In this document: in pieces, positions 1 through 11,029 of the stretch | How the letters are laid out: the number at the start of each line of letters is the position of its first letter | Numbering within the stretch: the stretch's first letter is position 1 | From: Welwitschia mirabilis | Lineage: Eukaryota; Gnetophyta; Gnetopsida; Welwitschiales | Length of the DNA: 64,000 bases | Direction of reading: 5' to 3' | Assembly (NCBI GenBank): GCA_051453625.1 | Contig: JBOZIK010000001.1 | Span: forward strand, 143,355,237-143,419,236 | Translations under genes and position numbers: made by a program | Notes under the pieces: model-generated | Told to the model about the DNA's origin: nothing | Database searches by the model: none | The model's input: the letters and a program-made list of their open reading frames with translations, nothing else

Positions 1-1090
1 TTATTTGGTTCATGCAATTACATTGTCTCTTATATGTTCTAATTAAATCCTACATCCTTCATGTCTTTTAAGTAAATCTTTATACACATCCTTACTATGA
101 TTCATTTTTAGTGTTTTAATATTGTAACTAAATCGTGCGGCTTTAGGGGGTTATCCCATCTGAGGGGTTTCTATTAGCCATAGGAATGATCCAAGAGACA
201 ATGGATAATTGACACCTCTCTGACGGGGCACACTATTCATCAAAATTTTTTATGAGATTTGGATATTATACCTCAATTGTTGTATTGATTTGAGTTTTGA
301 TCATCTGATATTTTTTGTGGAGTCTTTTTTGCTCTTGAAAATCCCCTTAGATTAAAGCTTGCCATGGACCATACAGGGAACTGTGGAGGTACAGTTCTCA
401 AACCATGCATGTTTTGTAGGAAAAAGCTTTGATAAATGAGGCAGAAGGATTTTAAGCTTGGTATTTACTATGTATATTTCTTTTTTCTGAAATAATTGCT
501 TAAGCATTTTTGTAACTCCTGGAAGATTGTTATTGATTGTTTTTCTTGTAACCTTGCATTTGAAATTATTATTATATTTAAGCCTTAAGTGGTAATATTT
601 CATTGATGAAGAAATATTAGTACTATCTCAATTTTTAAAGCATGCATTTTAGCTTTTTCCTTAATGTATTTTCTTAGATATTTATTTTTCATAATAAAAG
701 AAGAAGTAAAAGAAAAAGAGAGGTTACAAAAATGTAATAGTGAAATTTCTTTCTACCATTTGTTCTTTTACTGTTACATCAAGAAGGCACTTATTAAATA
801 AAAGAAATGGCTTATTAAAAATGTAACTACTATTGTATTATAATGATTTTCAGCAATGCATGATTGATTCCTTCTAAGCCTGCATGTATCCTTTTCCTTC
901 CTTTTGTGTGGTCAAATTTATCCCTAATCTCCATATTTATCTCAACTAATTTTATTGCATTTTTGCTTACATGCCTTCTCCGTAAAATCTCAGATGTGGT
1001 TACCTTTTGTAATGTGATCTTGTTTGCCTTTTCATATTACTGTTTTTATTTCTCTTGTGCATCAGCAGGTCGTCTCTCCTTAAGAAACAT
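1..1090. other. AT-rich DNA, no gene recognised
   Basis: Both strands were read. Only short open stretches occur, such as 101 codons at 864-1169 on +, with a composition typical of random AT-rich DNA and no motif I recognise. No LTR ends, primer site or tRNA-like boxes were seen. Confidence 0.6.
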
Positions 1091-1094
1091 ATTC

Positions 1095-1600
1095 TTTTCC
1101 TATTCGAAATTAACAACCGTCTTTTTATTCGATAAAAGTTTAAAGGTCTCAAACATAAGTTTTAAATAGTATTGTTATAAAATTGAGCTTAATCCATACC
1201 CATTAGGGTAAAACCTAGGTGTTTCTAGTTAAAAACGTGGTCCATTTTATCATTTTCCAACGTTTCGGTTTATTATTTCAAATTCTTATTTTCTTTAAAA
1301 ATCTAAGAAAAGGCTTGAACGTAACTTTCGAAACATATTTTCATAGATCTGAGCTTAATCCATACCCTTTAAGATAAAACCTAGGTGTTGTCAGTCAAAA
1401 ACATAGTTCGTTTTATCATTTTTCAACTTTTCTGTTTACTATTTCGAATTCTTATTTTTTTTTTTAAATGTAAAAAAGGCTTGAACATAATGTCTAAAAC
1501 ATCTTTTTTATAGGTCTGAGCTTAATCTGTGCCCTTTAAGGTAAAAATGCAGTGTTTCCAATAAAAAAAACACTCATTTTTATAATTTTTAAACATTTTA
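1095..1600 (+). repeat. Tandem repeat, about 166-bp unit, roughly three copies
   Basis: The phrase gagcttaatccatacc recurs at 1185 and 1351 and, diverged, at 1518, giving periods of 166 and 167 bp. Each unit continues with a conserved aaaacctaggtgtt block, a tttatcattttccaac block and an aaaggcttgaac block. The first copy is clear from 1185, with weaker similarity back to about 1095; the third fades near 1600. Copies differ by many point changes, so the array is old. It could be an LTR or satellite fragment; no coding potential is seen. Confidence 0.8.
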
Positions 1601-1635
1601 AGTTGCTATTGCCATTTGATGAATGAATAATGTAA

Positions 1636-2060
1636 AATAGACTAAATAAATTAAAAAAATTTATTTAATGATTAAATTAAATTGCATACTATATAATTTT
1701 ATTAGACTAATATTATGTATTTACTTTAGATTTAATTATAAAAAAAGGTTTTATAATTTGGATACTAGAGTGAGTTCGAATTTTTTAACTTTCGGATTTT
1801 GGGGCATTACATTTTGGTATTATAGCTTTAATTTTATAAGGATTTACATCCATAGAACTTTTTAGACTGTTATATTTTGGTATCAGAACATAAATTTTAT
1901 GAAGATTTTCAACTGTAGAACTTTTAAACATTTCATTTTGGTATTAGCGCATTAAAGTTTATGGAGACTTTCAACGATAGAATTTTAGGCCTTTACATTT
2001 GGTATCAGATCTAGTTTGAGTTCTTTAACTATAGAAGTTTAGGACTTCAAAGGAGGCCAC
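1636..2060 (+). repeat. Block 1 of tandem ~60-bp units, each with a PBS-like motif
   Basis: After an AT-rich leader (tttatttaatgattaaatt near 1660), about four degenerate units follow. Each carries a variant of acattttggtatcagagc, then tatgaagattttcaac and tagaacttttagg. The variants of tggtatcagagc match the primer site complementary to initiator-methionine tRNA used by copia elements. The same leader and units recur at 2864-3150. This looks like amplified retrotransposon leader sequence, but no LTR end could be placed beside it. Confidence 0.65.
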
Positions 2061-2099
2061 TACTTTGTATCCTAGTTATATTATTCTAACTATGTTTCA

Positions 2100-2763
2100 A
2101 GTGTTGGAAGTTAATATTTCTTTATAAAATTAAAATAGTCTTACTTTATAATAAACAATGGAAATCTCTAGGAGATGATGGATTTCTAGCTAAATGTTTA
2201 AAGACTTATTGGGCTCTTATTGATAGTGATCATTTTTAGATTAATCAAGAAACTATTCATATAAAATCTTTGGAATCATAATTAAACTAATGGATTATTT
2301 AACTTCTTTTCAAATTAGATGATCTCACTTTAATTCCTAATTGAAGACTTATTATACTCCTAATGTAATTTATAACATTTGAAAAAATTCCTTGCTTTTC
2401 ATTAAAGTGGATTCTTCAAGATATTATCTTACTCAACAAACACATTTTTTTCTTATAGATATATTTTAACAAATGTGATAGTATCTTGGAAAGGTCTTTA
2501 ATGGGCTAAGAATACTATTATTTTTATTAAACTTGACTATGTAAATGTTAATGATAAAATTAAATGAAATTTCATTCTTTAGATTATGGCTAAGCTTGGT
2601 CTTAATCTAAAATTCTTACATATGGTAGATTGTTTATATTCTAATGCTAATGCTAGGATTTTTAGTAATTTTGGAGTTATTTTTTTCTATTCATTAATTT
2701 ATTAGGTAGGGATGTTCTTTAGCTTCTTATTTATTTATTACAATAGGAAATTTTATTTCTCTT
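2100..2763 (+). pseudogene. L1-type LINE reverse transcriptase fragment
   Basis: This is a decayed piece of a non-LTR retrotransposon reverse transcriptase. Around 2166-2240 it reads KSLGDDGFLAKCLKTYW, matching the plant L1 block usually of the form PGPDGF.A.F.K..W. Around 2555-2680, across stops, it reads IMAKLGLNLKFLHMV then YSNANARIFSNFG, matching the block after the first catalytic aspartate (MEKLGF...W...). The frame is interrupted by many stops and by shifts, and the relic runs into the gap at 2764. A related LINE with the same ANA motif lies at 28.6-31.3 kb. Assignment to L1-type RT is firm; activity is excluded. Confidence 0.7.
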
Positions 2764-2863
2764 NNNNNNNNNNNNNNNNNNNNNNNNNNNNNNNNNNNNN
2801 NNNNNNNNNNNNNNNNNNNNNNNNNNNNNNNNNNNNNNNNNNNNNNNNNNNNNNNNNNNNNNN

Positions 2864-3150
2864 GTCTAAATAACTTAAGTAATTTTATTTAATGATTAAA
2901 TTAAATTGCAACTTATATGATTATATAAGACCAAGATTAATACTTTTAGCTTTACATTTAATTATATAAAGAGGTTTTATATTTTGAATACCAGAGCAAG
3001 TTCAATTTTCAACGGTAGAATTTCAGGCCTTTACATTTTGGTATCAGAGCATCAAGTATGAAGATTTTTCAACAGTGTAATTTTTAGGTCATTTCATTTT
3101 GATATCAGAGCATTAAGTGTATGAAGATTTTCAACTGTAGAACTTTTGGT
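2864..3150 (+). repeat. Block 2 of PBS-like ~60-bp units
   Basis: This repeats the leader and units of the block at 1636-2060 in the same orientation. Leader: ttatttaatgattaaatt near 2886. Units carry gaataccagagc, ttggtatcagagcatc and ttgatatcagagcatt, each followed by a tcaac(g/a/t)gtagaa-like phrase. Block 1 and block 2 flank the LINE fragment and an N gap, so they may be one repeat split by insertion or two separate copies. Confidence 0.65.
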
Positions 3151-3156
3151 CATTTT

Positions 3157-3189
3157 AGTATTACTAGTACTACTTATACTAGTAATACT
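3157..3189. repeat. Perfect 13-bp inverted repeat with 7-bp loop
   Basis: agtattactagta (3157-3169) and tactagtaatact (3177-3189) are exact reverse complements around a 7-base spacer. It could fold as a hairpin. No adjacent gene or transposon end explains it. Confidence 0.75.
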
Positions 3190-4389
3190 TAAATGACTAG
3201 GGCTAAGATCAAGAAAAGTACTATAGGTTTTGTTAAGCACTAATATTACTAGTCATGTGAGTATTTATTGTAACTTGCTATTTCATTCTCGTGTAATAGT
3301 TAAGTTTTCTATAAACTTCCTATATTAAGATATTAGCCTTTATAATTTTGATGAAAGTAAATTAATAAAGAATTTAGCTACCTCTTTAGCATGTTTATGA
3401 TGTTGAAACTTTGCTAATTTCTAAAACTCCTTTAAATGTTCATCTAAGATATTTCTTCTTAAATGTAATGTTTTAAACTAGCTCATTTATTGCTGTGGTA
3501 TAGTATTTAGAAATAAATATTTATGAAAATCATCTATAAAATTACTCAATTCAACTAATGATTCCTAATGGTGTCAAGTCCACTCCATCATGTCACTACA
3601 TCTAGTGTTTAAAACATTATCAAATAATACTTCAGGTTAACATTTTCAATATTTTTATTCAAAAATGATTTTTAATGTACCAAAGATACTTTAAAGATTC
3701 CTTATAATATTCAAAAGTTCATATATACATTTTGATCTATACCTTTTTAACATATTCTTAAAAGTTTCTTTCTCTCATGAACTAGATTTATGCTTCTTTA
3801 TGTGAGCTATGGATTCATATCTTACATTAATAGACATGTCTATCAATTTATTAAAGGATTCTAGAACTAGAAAATACTTGTTTGGATCAGTGTGTAATGT
3901 CTTAAATCCTTTCATTACATGCTTAAATTGATTCATATGCCTTTGATATGTGGGATTACATGGGTTTCTCCTCTAGTCTCCCTTCCAAAACTCATTAGAT
4001 GGAGTTGAGCTTTTAATTTACTTGGTTTTGAAAGGCCTCAACATTTATCTAATTAATTATAAATTAATGGTGAGCTTTATTAATTCTTCATTTAAAAGAA
4101 TTGAGACAATTGTTCATATCATCTTCCATTATCAGATAATGTACACATTAGTAAGATGTCACATGCTTGAATTTTCATCTTACATCTCTTTTTATAATGA
4201 TTAATATAGTTACTTAATTGCTAAAAGTTGCAACTATCAAAAACTACTAATAAGTGTTTCATTTATTACTAGAAATAACGAAATTCAATAGTATTAAATT
4301 CGCTTAAGAAATGGATTTATTTATCTTACCAAATTCTATCTTATCATGAAATTTTAGCTTAAATAGTATTAAACTCATTTTTAATTAAA
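3190..4389. other. AT-rich DNA, no gene recognised
   Basis: Nothing assignable was found between the hairpin and the start of the 71-bp satellite. Open frames are short, such as 60 codons at 4022-4204, and show no family motifs. Confidence 0.5.
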
Positions 4390-4992
4390 ATCATGGCATC
4401 TTATTCTAAGTGTACAAGGTTCTAATCAAATCCATTACATTCTATAGTTACTTGACTAAAACCATAATGTCCCATACTAAGTATACTAGATCTAAGTGAG
4501 ACCCATGCCATCCTATAGATACCAAATCAAAATTATGTTACCCTATACTAATTCATTGCATTCTATAGATACCAAATCAAAATCTTATTACCCTATACTA
4601 ATTGTACAAAATCCATGTCAAATTCATGATGCCTTATAAACACCAAATCAGAACTATAATAATCTATATGATTATATAATGTTAGCTTTATTACATCTGA
4701 TAAAATAAAATTACAACCATGATGTTCTATAGACATCAAATTAGAACCATGGCATTGTATACTAAGNNNNNNNNNNNNNNNNNNNNNNNNNNNNNNNNNN
4801 NNNNNNNNNNNNNNNNNNNNNNNNNNNNNNNNNNNNNNNNNNNNNNNNNNNNNNNNNNNNNNNNNNAAGTTATATTCATAATGGCATATAGACTTCGAAT
4901 CAAAACCATAATTTTCTATGTTAAGTGTATAATGTCTAGATCAAATTTAGGTTCCTTGGTCACATCAACTTAGAATTGTGATTTCCAATACT
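4390..4992 (+). repeat. 71-bp satellite array, left arm
   Basis: Units run from a ctatactaa head through a tacaaggtctaggtcaaatc segment to a ctatagataccaaatcagaa segment and an accatgatgcc end. About eight degenerate units are visible, with a 100-N gap at 4767-4866 and at least one ~50-bp shortened unit near 4545-4595. The array stops at ATACT (4988-4992), where element A begins, and resumes at 15707 in phase. It is therefore one array split by the insertion. Confidence 0.8.
4988..4992. other. Target-site duplication ATACT, left copy
   Basis: The five bases before the TGTTAAG start of element A match ATACT at 15707-15711, directly after the last base of the right LTR. Removing the element and one copy restores a normal satellite head (...ATACTagttgt...). 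Confidence 0.85.
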
Positions 4993-6197
4993 TGTTAAGT
5001 TAATTTTATTAAGTTAATATTAGATTAACATATTCGATGTAGCGAAATACGTTGTAATTCTTGCAGAAAATAATAGTTTTTACAAGTCAGAAGTGATCCA
5101 ACATTTTTCACTAGATTCACTTGAACCTGACAAGTGATGAATCAAATAGGAAGTTGACTGGATCCTAGAGGAGTTGGCTAGATCTATACTATAATTTTTC
5201 AGGTTAATTTATCAAGGAATCGACTAGATTCTGAAAAGGAGTTGATTGAATCTATGCCAAAATTTGTCAAATTAATTTATTAAGGGGTTGACTGGATTTC
5301 AAGCGGTTAACCGGACCTATGCTAAAAATGTTTTATATCAAGTTCATAAGGGGTTGATCAAATAAAAAGGAAGTTGATCAAACCTGAATGATATGTAGTC
5401 GAGAAGAGTTTGGATGCGGTCGACTAGACTAAATAACATAAAAAACTCAGGTCAACTAGAAGAAAATGGAATCAATCAACTTTAGTAATGGTAGTTAATG
5501 AGGTTGACCAAATGCTTTGAGGGATTGACTAGTAATGATGGAAACATAAATTTTCAATCCATCTTCTAGTTGTTATCTCCTTATTTTTAACTATTGAAGT
5601 ATTAAATTCATTTGTAAAACCTTAAATATATCTTCTATATAAGCCATACAAGTCAAAATCTTAAAGTGGCTTTTTGCATAGACCAAACAGAAAAGGCACT
5701 CTTGTGTACTATTAAGACCTTAGTCAAACAGACTACACTGTATGTATTTGGACTTGTGAACTTTCTTTTAGATAGTGTATCTCTAACTTTATTATGCTTT
5801 AAATCTAGTAAAGTTAGTTCATTCTAGCATGTGATTATCACCAAAAGCTTTTCTCTATAAAGGTTGAGACTTATCCTAGAAAAGTCTATTTGTAAAAGTT
5901 ACAAGTTGACTTAAGAAACCTAAAAAGAAAGAAACAAGGATCTAGATCAGCTTAGGGTTGAAGTTGACTACCAAGAGTGGAGTAGGGGTTTTTTCAAACC
6001 ACTATAAATTCTGTATCTAGTGATTTTATTAAGTATTTTTTTATTTTTAGTTATTTTCATGTTCCTTCATTTGGTCTTCTTTAACAATAATTTAGTCTAT
6101 TAATTCGAATGCTCAATATCTTTTTGGTGAATTTTTAGAGGGTACTCTTTAAATTATAAATCCTATTTACCCCTCGTCTAGGGTCATAAATCCTACA
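4993..6197 (+). repeat. Element A, left LTR
   Basis: This 1205-bp repeat starts TGTTAAG and ends CCTACA, followed by a degenerate primer site. It carries repeated, decayed copies of a GGTCGACCGGACC-like motif (about 5150-5530), a TATA-like TATATAAG at 5636-5643, and a cctaaaaagaaagaaac block near its end. It is colinear with the right LTR at 14538-15706, with many substitutions, so the insertion is old. Confidence 0.85.
5636..5643 (+). promoter_or_regulatory. TATA-like box in LTR
   Basis: TATATAAG lies about 560 bp before the LTR end. A matching catataaaagcc occurs in the inner LTR near 7549. This is the expected place for the LTR promoter, but activity is not testable here. Confidence 0.4.
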
Positions 6198-6199
6198 TT

Positions 6200-6211
6200 T
6201 GGTGTCAAGAT
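6200..6211 (+). other. Primer-binding site, degenerate
   Basis: tggtgtcaagat follows the left LTR end after two bases. It aligns to tggtatcagagc, the copia site complementary to initiator-Met tRNA, with three or four changes. Confidence 0.65.
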
Positions 6212-6263
6212 GAGGTTGAGTTAGTTGTAGATCCTAATAAATCTAGGCTTTAGAACCCTAACT

Positions 6264-7129
6264 ATGAGTAATCCTGTTAATAGCCTCTCTACCATAAGAC
6301 CACTTATGTTTGATGGAATCAACTATGCTTACTAGAAATCCCAAATAAGAATTTTTCTTAGATCTCTTGATATAGACATTAAAGAGGTTATCTACAATAA
6401 ATATGTTATACCCACAATAGCTAGAACTAATAGTAATGAATTCTTCATAATTATGTAGAAATCTCAAGACCAATGGACCCTTATTAACAAGGCTAAAGCA
6501 CTCATAGATGCCTATGCTATTAATGCTATTTTTTATGTAGTATTCACAAATGAATTTAAGAGGATAGTTAATTTCAAACATGCTAAGAAATCTTAGGACA
6601 TAGTTGAAATATCCCATAAGGGACATCCAACATAAAATAGGTAAAGCTACAGATGCTTATCTCAAAGTTTGAAGATATTCACATGGAAGAAGAAGAAACT
6701 CTATAAGAGTTCTTTGCTAAAATGATAGATATAGTAAACTTAATGGTAAGTCTAGGTGAAAATATGGATGAAGGAAAAGTGGTAGAAAAAGTACTAAAAT
6801 CTCTTTGAAAGCATTTTGAGCTAAAGGTCATTACCATCAAGGAAAGTAAGAAACTTAATCAAATGGCCTTAGATGAAGTACAAGATAATCTCTTTAACTT
6901 ATGAGTTAAAGTTCTCTAAAGATAAGAAGAAAAGATTTGCATTGAAAAGTATGCAAGAAGATTCTATATTTAAAAGATTAGATGAAGATCTTAGTGAGGA
7001 TGAAGTTGCACTATTACCAAGAAGGTTTAAAAAATTCTTACATAAAAGAAAAAGAGATGGTGAACCAAGGAATCAAAAAGGGGTTAGTCTAAGCCAAGGA
7101 GAGATCAAGAAAAAGAAAAGGAAATCCAT
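6264..7129 (+). pseudogene. Truncated gag of element A (first copy)
   Basis: The frame opens with an ATG at 6264 (MSNPVNS...), followed by a conserved N-terminus of the form PLMFDGINYAY and an early stop where tryptophan is expected (W to stop). The UBN2/DUF4219-like gag core follows, with RIFLRSLDID, KAKALIDAYAINAIF and FKRIVNFKHAKKS visible across stops. The second half (6700-7129) keeps the EFFAKMIDIVNLM helix region and a lysine-rich stretch, then ends at an N gap exactly where the CCHC knuckle would start. It is nonfunctional. Compare the second gag copy at 8176, which is closely similar across the same stretch. Confidence 0.8.
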
Positions 7130-7229
7130 NNNNNNNNNNNNNNNNNNNNNNNNNNNNNNNNNNNNNNNNNNNNNNNNNNNNNNNNNNNNNNNNNNNNNNN
7201 NNNNNNNNNNNNNNNNNNNNNNNNNNNNN
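7130..7229. other. 100-N gap between first gag and inner LTR
   Basis: Exactly 100 Ns separate gag ending ...aaatccat from LTR sequence starting about 300 bp inside the LTR. The size is a placeholder, so the true content is unknown. Whether the tandem structure is real depends on this join. Confidence 0.95.
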
Positions 7230-8109
7230 CAGACCTCAAAAGGAGTCAACTGGACCTAAACAAAAATCTTTTGATCAAATTCTTAAAGGATTGACTATAC
7301 CACATAAGAAGTCGACTAGACTCTGGATGGGGTAAACCAAGCCATGTGATGTAAGGATATTGAGTTGACTGGAAGAAAGTGGAATTGTCCAACTTCAATG
7401 ATGGTAATCAATCGAGTCGACTAGATGTATCAAGGGGTCAACTAGTTGTAGTAGAAATGGAACTTTTCAGTTTATTTTCTAGCCATTATCCTTTCCGATC
7501 CTAGCTGCTAAAGTATCAAATTCATCTTTTATTACGTGAAAACTATGTCATATAAAAGCCAAATGAATCAAAATCTTTGAAAATAATTTTTTCATCAAGA
7601 AAGAACATTTGTACTATTGATATTTATTTGACAAAATATAATATACTATACTATATGAGCCTATACTTATGATTATCTTTTCAAACAATGTATTCTATCT
7701 TTATTATACTTTAGATTTGGTGAAGTTAGTGCATTCAAGCATACTATCCTTACTAAGAGATTTGCTTTGTAAAGGTTAAGACTGAGCCTCAAAAGTTTGC
7801 TTATAAAGGTTACAGGTTGACCTAGAAACCTAGAATAAAAGTAAAAAAGACCCATATTAGCTTAGGATTAAAAGTACTAGCTAAGAGTGGAGTAAGATAA
7901 TTTTTTAAACCACTATAAATTATTTTATCTTGTACTCTACTTTGGTATTTTTCATTTCAGTTTCTTTCCTACTCTTTCATTCATTTGATTTCAATTGATA
8001 GTAGTTAGTTCTTATTTTAAATGTGTTGATATTTTGGTGTAAACATTAAGAGTAGATTTCATTTGATAAAACCTATTCACCCTACCCTCTAGGGTTTGTA
8101 GATCTCACA
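7230..8109 (+). repeat. Element A, inner LTR (5' part lost in gap)
   Basis: The sequence is colinear with the inner part of the flanking LTRs: decayed ggagtcaactggacc motifs, a catataaaagcc TATA-like region near 7549, and an end at gatctcaca, followed by a good primer site. Roughly 300 bp of its 5' end are missing into the gap. Confidence 0.8.
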
Positions 8110-8111
8110 TT

Positions 8112-8123
8112 TGGTATCAAAGC
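8112..8123 (+). other. Primer-binding site
   Basis: tggtatcaaagc differs by one base from tggtatcagagc, the initiator-Met tRNA complement used by copia elements. It sits two bases after the inner LTR end. Confidence 0.8.
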
Positions 8124-8175
8124 AAGGTTAAGTAAATCATAAATCCTAATAGATCTTAACTCTTTAACCTTAGTC

Positions 8176-9620
8176 CTGAGTAACCTTATAGATGGTTTCT
8201 CTATCAAAAGGCCATCTATGTTTGATAGAATCAACTATGCTTACTAGAAGGCCAGAATGGGAATTTTTCCTAGGTCTCTTGATGTTAACATGGAATAGGT
8301 TATCTCCAACAAATGTAATCCACCTATAATAGCCAACATGGATAGTAATGATACCACCATTATTGTCGTGAAGTCTTAAGGCCAATGAACTCCTATTGAT
8401 AAGGCTAAAGCAATAGTAGATGCCTGTGCTCTTATTGCTAATTTTTGTATAGTTTGTATAGAAGAATTCAAGAGGATCATAAATTATGAACATGTTACGA
8501 AAGATTAGGACATTTTTGAAGTAGCTTATAAGGGGACATACACCATAAAGCAGGCAAAATTACAGGTTCTTATCTCAAAGTTTAAAGATATTTGCATGGA
8601 GAAGGAAGAAACTTTATAAGAGTTCCTTGCTAAATTGACAGATATAGTAAACTTAATGGCAAGCTTAGGAGAAAAGATGGAGGAAGCAAAAGTGATAAGA
8701 AATGTTCTAAGATATCTTCCAAAGAGTTTTAAGCCAAAGGTCACCACCATTAAAGAAAGTAAGAACATTAATCGAATGGTTCTGTATGAACTACAAGGTA
8801 ATCTTCAAACTTATGAATTAAAGTTTTTTAAAGATAAGAAGAAAAGTCTTATATTAAAAAGCGTGCAGGAAGAATCCATATTTGAAAGACTAGATGATGA
8901 CCTTAATGAGGATAAGATTGCATTACTAGCAAGAATATTTAAAAAATTCTTGCACAGGAAAAGAAGAAATGGGAATCAAGTAAGAGGGCTATAAGGGGTC
9001 AATCTAAGCCAAGGAGAGATCAAGAAAAAGAAAAGGAAATCCATTGCTATGCCTATAAAGAATATGAACATGTTGCAAACAAATGTTTTAATAATAAAAG
9101 AGATTAGAAAAAATCTAAGACATCATCATTCATTAACACTTGGAATAATGTAGATGAAGAAAAGATAGCAACTCAAGTCAAGAATCAGATAGAGATAGAA
9201 GACTTTCTTTTATGGAAATAGTTCCTCCCTTGAAAAACATGTTGTGGTCAACTAAACTAGATGACTTAGGCCTTGTGGAAGAAGGTCAAGAAGAGCTAGA
9301 AGATACCTAATAAAAACTCTACTTATAATATGAAAAGCTAGTAAATCAGATCAATAAATTAAACTAAATAGTAAAGGTGATAATCAAAGAAAAGAAAGAG
9401 TTGAAAGATAAACACAGAATGGTTCAAACAGAGAACACGAACTAATTCAAGAGGTCAAATCTGGTTTCATTTTATTAATAAATTTTCTAATAGTTTTATT
9501 AAATTAGAATAAATGCTTGAAATACAAAAATCAGTCCATAACAAAAAAGGCATTGACTCCACCTCTTCAAAACCACCCAATAAGTCAAATAAGGTAGCAT
9601 GAAAAAATAACTTCATTTTA
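8176..9620 (+). pseudogene. Sirevirus-like gag (second copy in element A)
   Basis: This is the capsid/nucleocapsid protein relic. The start has decayed from ATG to CTG at 8176 (compare the ATG at 6264). The N-terminal PSMFDRINYAY-type block and the UBN2-like core follow with stops, and a clean stretch of 119 codons runs from 8635. The CCHC knuckle near 9043-9095 reads HCYAYKEYEHVANKC: the second cysteine has become tyrosine. Downstream, about 9330-9440, is a lysine/glutamate-rich heptad-like region (YEKLVNQINKLN, KEKKELKDKHR), the predicted coiled coil typical of Sirevirus gag. It is inactive through stops and the lost zinc ligand. Confidence 0.8.
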
Positions 9621-9837
9621 AAGATTATTTATCATTTTTATAGAAAGTTATGTTATTTAAAATTATTTTGCAAATCTAAAAAGGCAATGTTATTTTCAAG
9701 TCTTTTTAGTACCTTTCTATTTAAGTTTATTCTAAAGAATTGTGTACCATAATAGTCTAAAAGGACTAAGTGGGTAAGGGCTAATAATTTAAAAAGTTTA
9801 CTAACCCAAATAGCAGTTAAGGGATCAAATGGAACCT

Positions 9838-10190
9838 ATTGATATTCCAATAGTAGTTTTTCGAAGCACTTAACATGTGACAAATCAAGATTTTAATACC
9901 TAGATGATTTTGTTGAAGAAGAAGTAACATTCAATGATAATAGAAAAGCTAAAATTAAAGGCATTGGAAGAATCAGTGGAGGTAACATGCTTAAAATTAA
10001 TAAATTTTTGTGTGTGAATGATTTTAAACATAATTTACTTAGTATTAGTCAAATTTGTGATAAAGGTCATAAAGTTATTTTTGATAGTCAAAAATGCAAA
10101 GTTAGATATTGCAAAACAAATGAAGTTATTCTTAAAGCAAATAGAATAGAAAATGTTTATAGTATTGATTAACCTTCTTCTATGTGTCAT
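9838..10190 (+). pseudogene. Protease and gag-pre-integrase remnant
   Basis: The region reads SKHLTCDKSRF where copia proteases have a DSG(C/A)S.HM.GD block, so the catalytic aspartate block is eroded. It continues through EEVTFNDNRKAKIKGIG to the gag_pre-integrase block, with NDFKHNLLSISQICDKGHK at about 10018-10075, which is well preserved. One stop ends the stretch at 10171. It sits between gag and integrase, the normal copia order. Confidence 0.75.
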
Positions 10191-10194
10191 TTTC

Positions 10195-11000
10195 CTCATA
10201 TAAACCAAGAAGAGTTATGTCACAAACAGTTAGGACATGTAAACTATGACCATTTTAAAATCATCATTAAAAAGGAAATTGTGAAAGTAATTTCTAAAGT
10301 CAGTATTGATAAACATGGGTTATATGAGGCATGTCAAAAAGGAAAATAGGTTAGAATCTTTTGTAAGAGTAAAAGCTTAGTCTCCTCAATAATTCCCCTT
10401 GAACTCATTTACATGAACTTAGTGGGACTTAGAGTCTAGGAGAAAAATGATATTTTTTGACTATGATAGGACTTCTTTAGATTCGCTTGGATTGCCTTCT
10501 TAGAAAATAAGGCTAAGATCTTCAAATGTTATGTTGAAATTTTTAACAAAATTCAGAATAAAAAGGGATACACTATTAAACAATTAGGAGTGATCATGCA
10601 AGAGAATTCAAAAATCATATTCTTAAGAAATATTGTATGGACAATGGTATGAAACATTAGTTTTTAGCCCTAAAGACTCCACAACAAAATGGAATTACAG
10701 AATAAAAAATTGGGTCCTTTAAGAGATGAAAAGAATAATGCTAAATTATAAAGAAGTACCTAAAATTCTTTGGGTTGAAGCAATAAGTACTGCATCCTAT
10801 ATTATTAATAAAGTTTATCCAAAACTAGGTATGAATAAAACTTCCTATAAGCTTTAGAAAGGAAGAAAGCTGAATGTATCATATTTTAAAGTCTTTGAAA
10901 GTAAATGTTTTATCTTAAAAGATAGAGAACATTTGAGCAAATTTGGGTCTAAAGATAATGAAGAAATTTTCATAGGATATTTAACTAGAAGTAGAGCTAA
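10195..11000 (+). pseudogene. Copia integrase remnant
   Basis: The HHCC zinc finger begins with CHKQLGHVNYDHF (HX4H kept), and the cysteine pair is reduced to YEACQKGK (first cysteine to tyrosine). The core is recognisable from FFRFAWIAFLENKAKIFKCY and IFNKIQNKKGYTIK, then TPQQNGITE at about 10676-10700, the block holding the catalytic glutamate. Stops and frameshifts run throughout. The C-terminal part aligns to the FGSKCFIL.....LGKF block near 10900-10945. It is not functional. Confidence 0.75.
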
Positions 11001-11029
11001 TTAGGTATTAAACAAATAAAGCATAATAA

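Noticed and set aside
8526-8768. 80-codon minus frame
   Set aside because: Antisense to the gag of element A, which has clear family blocks on +.
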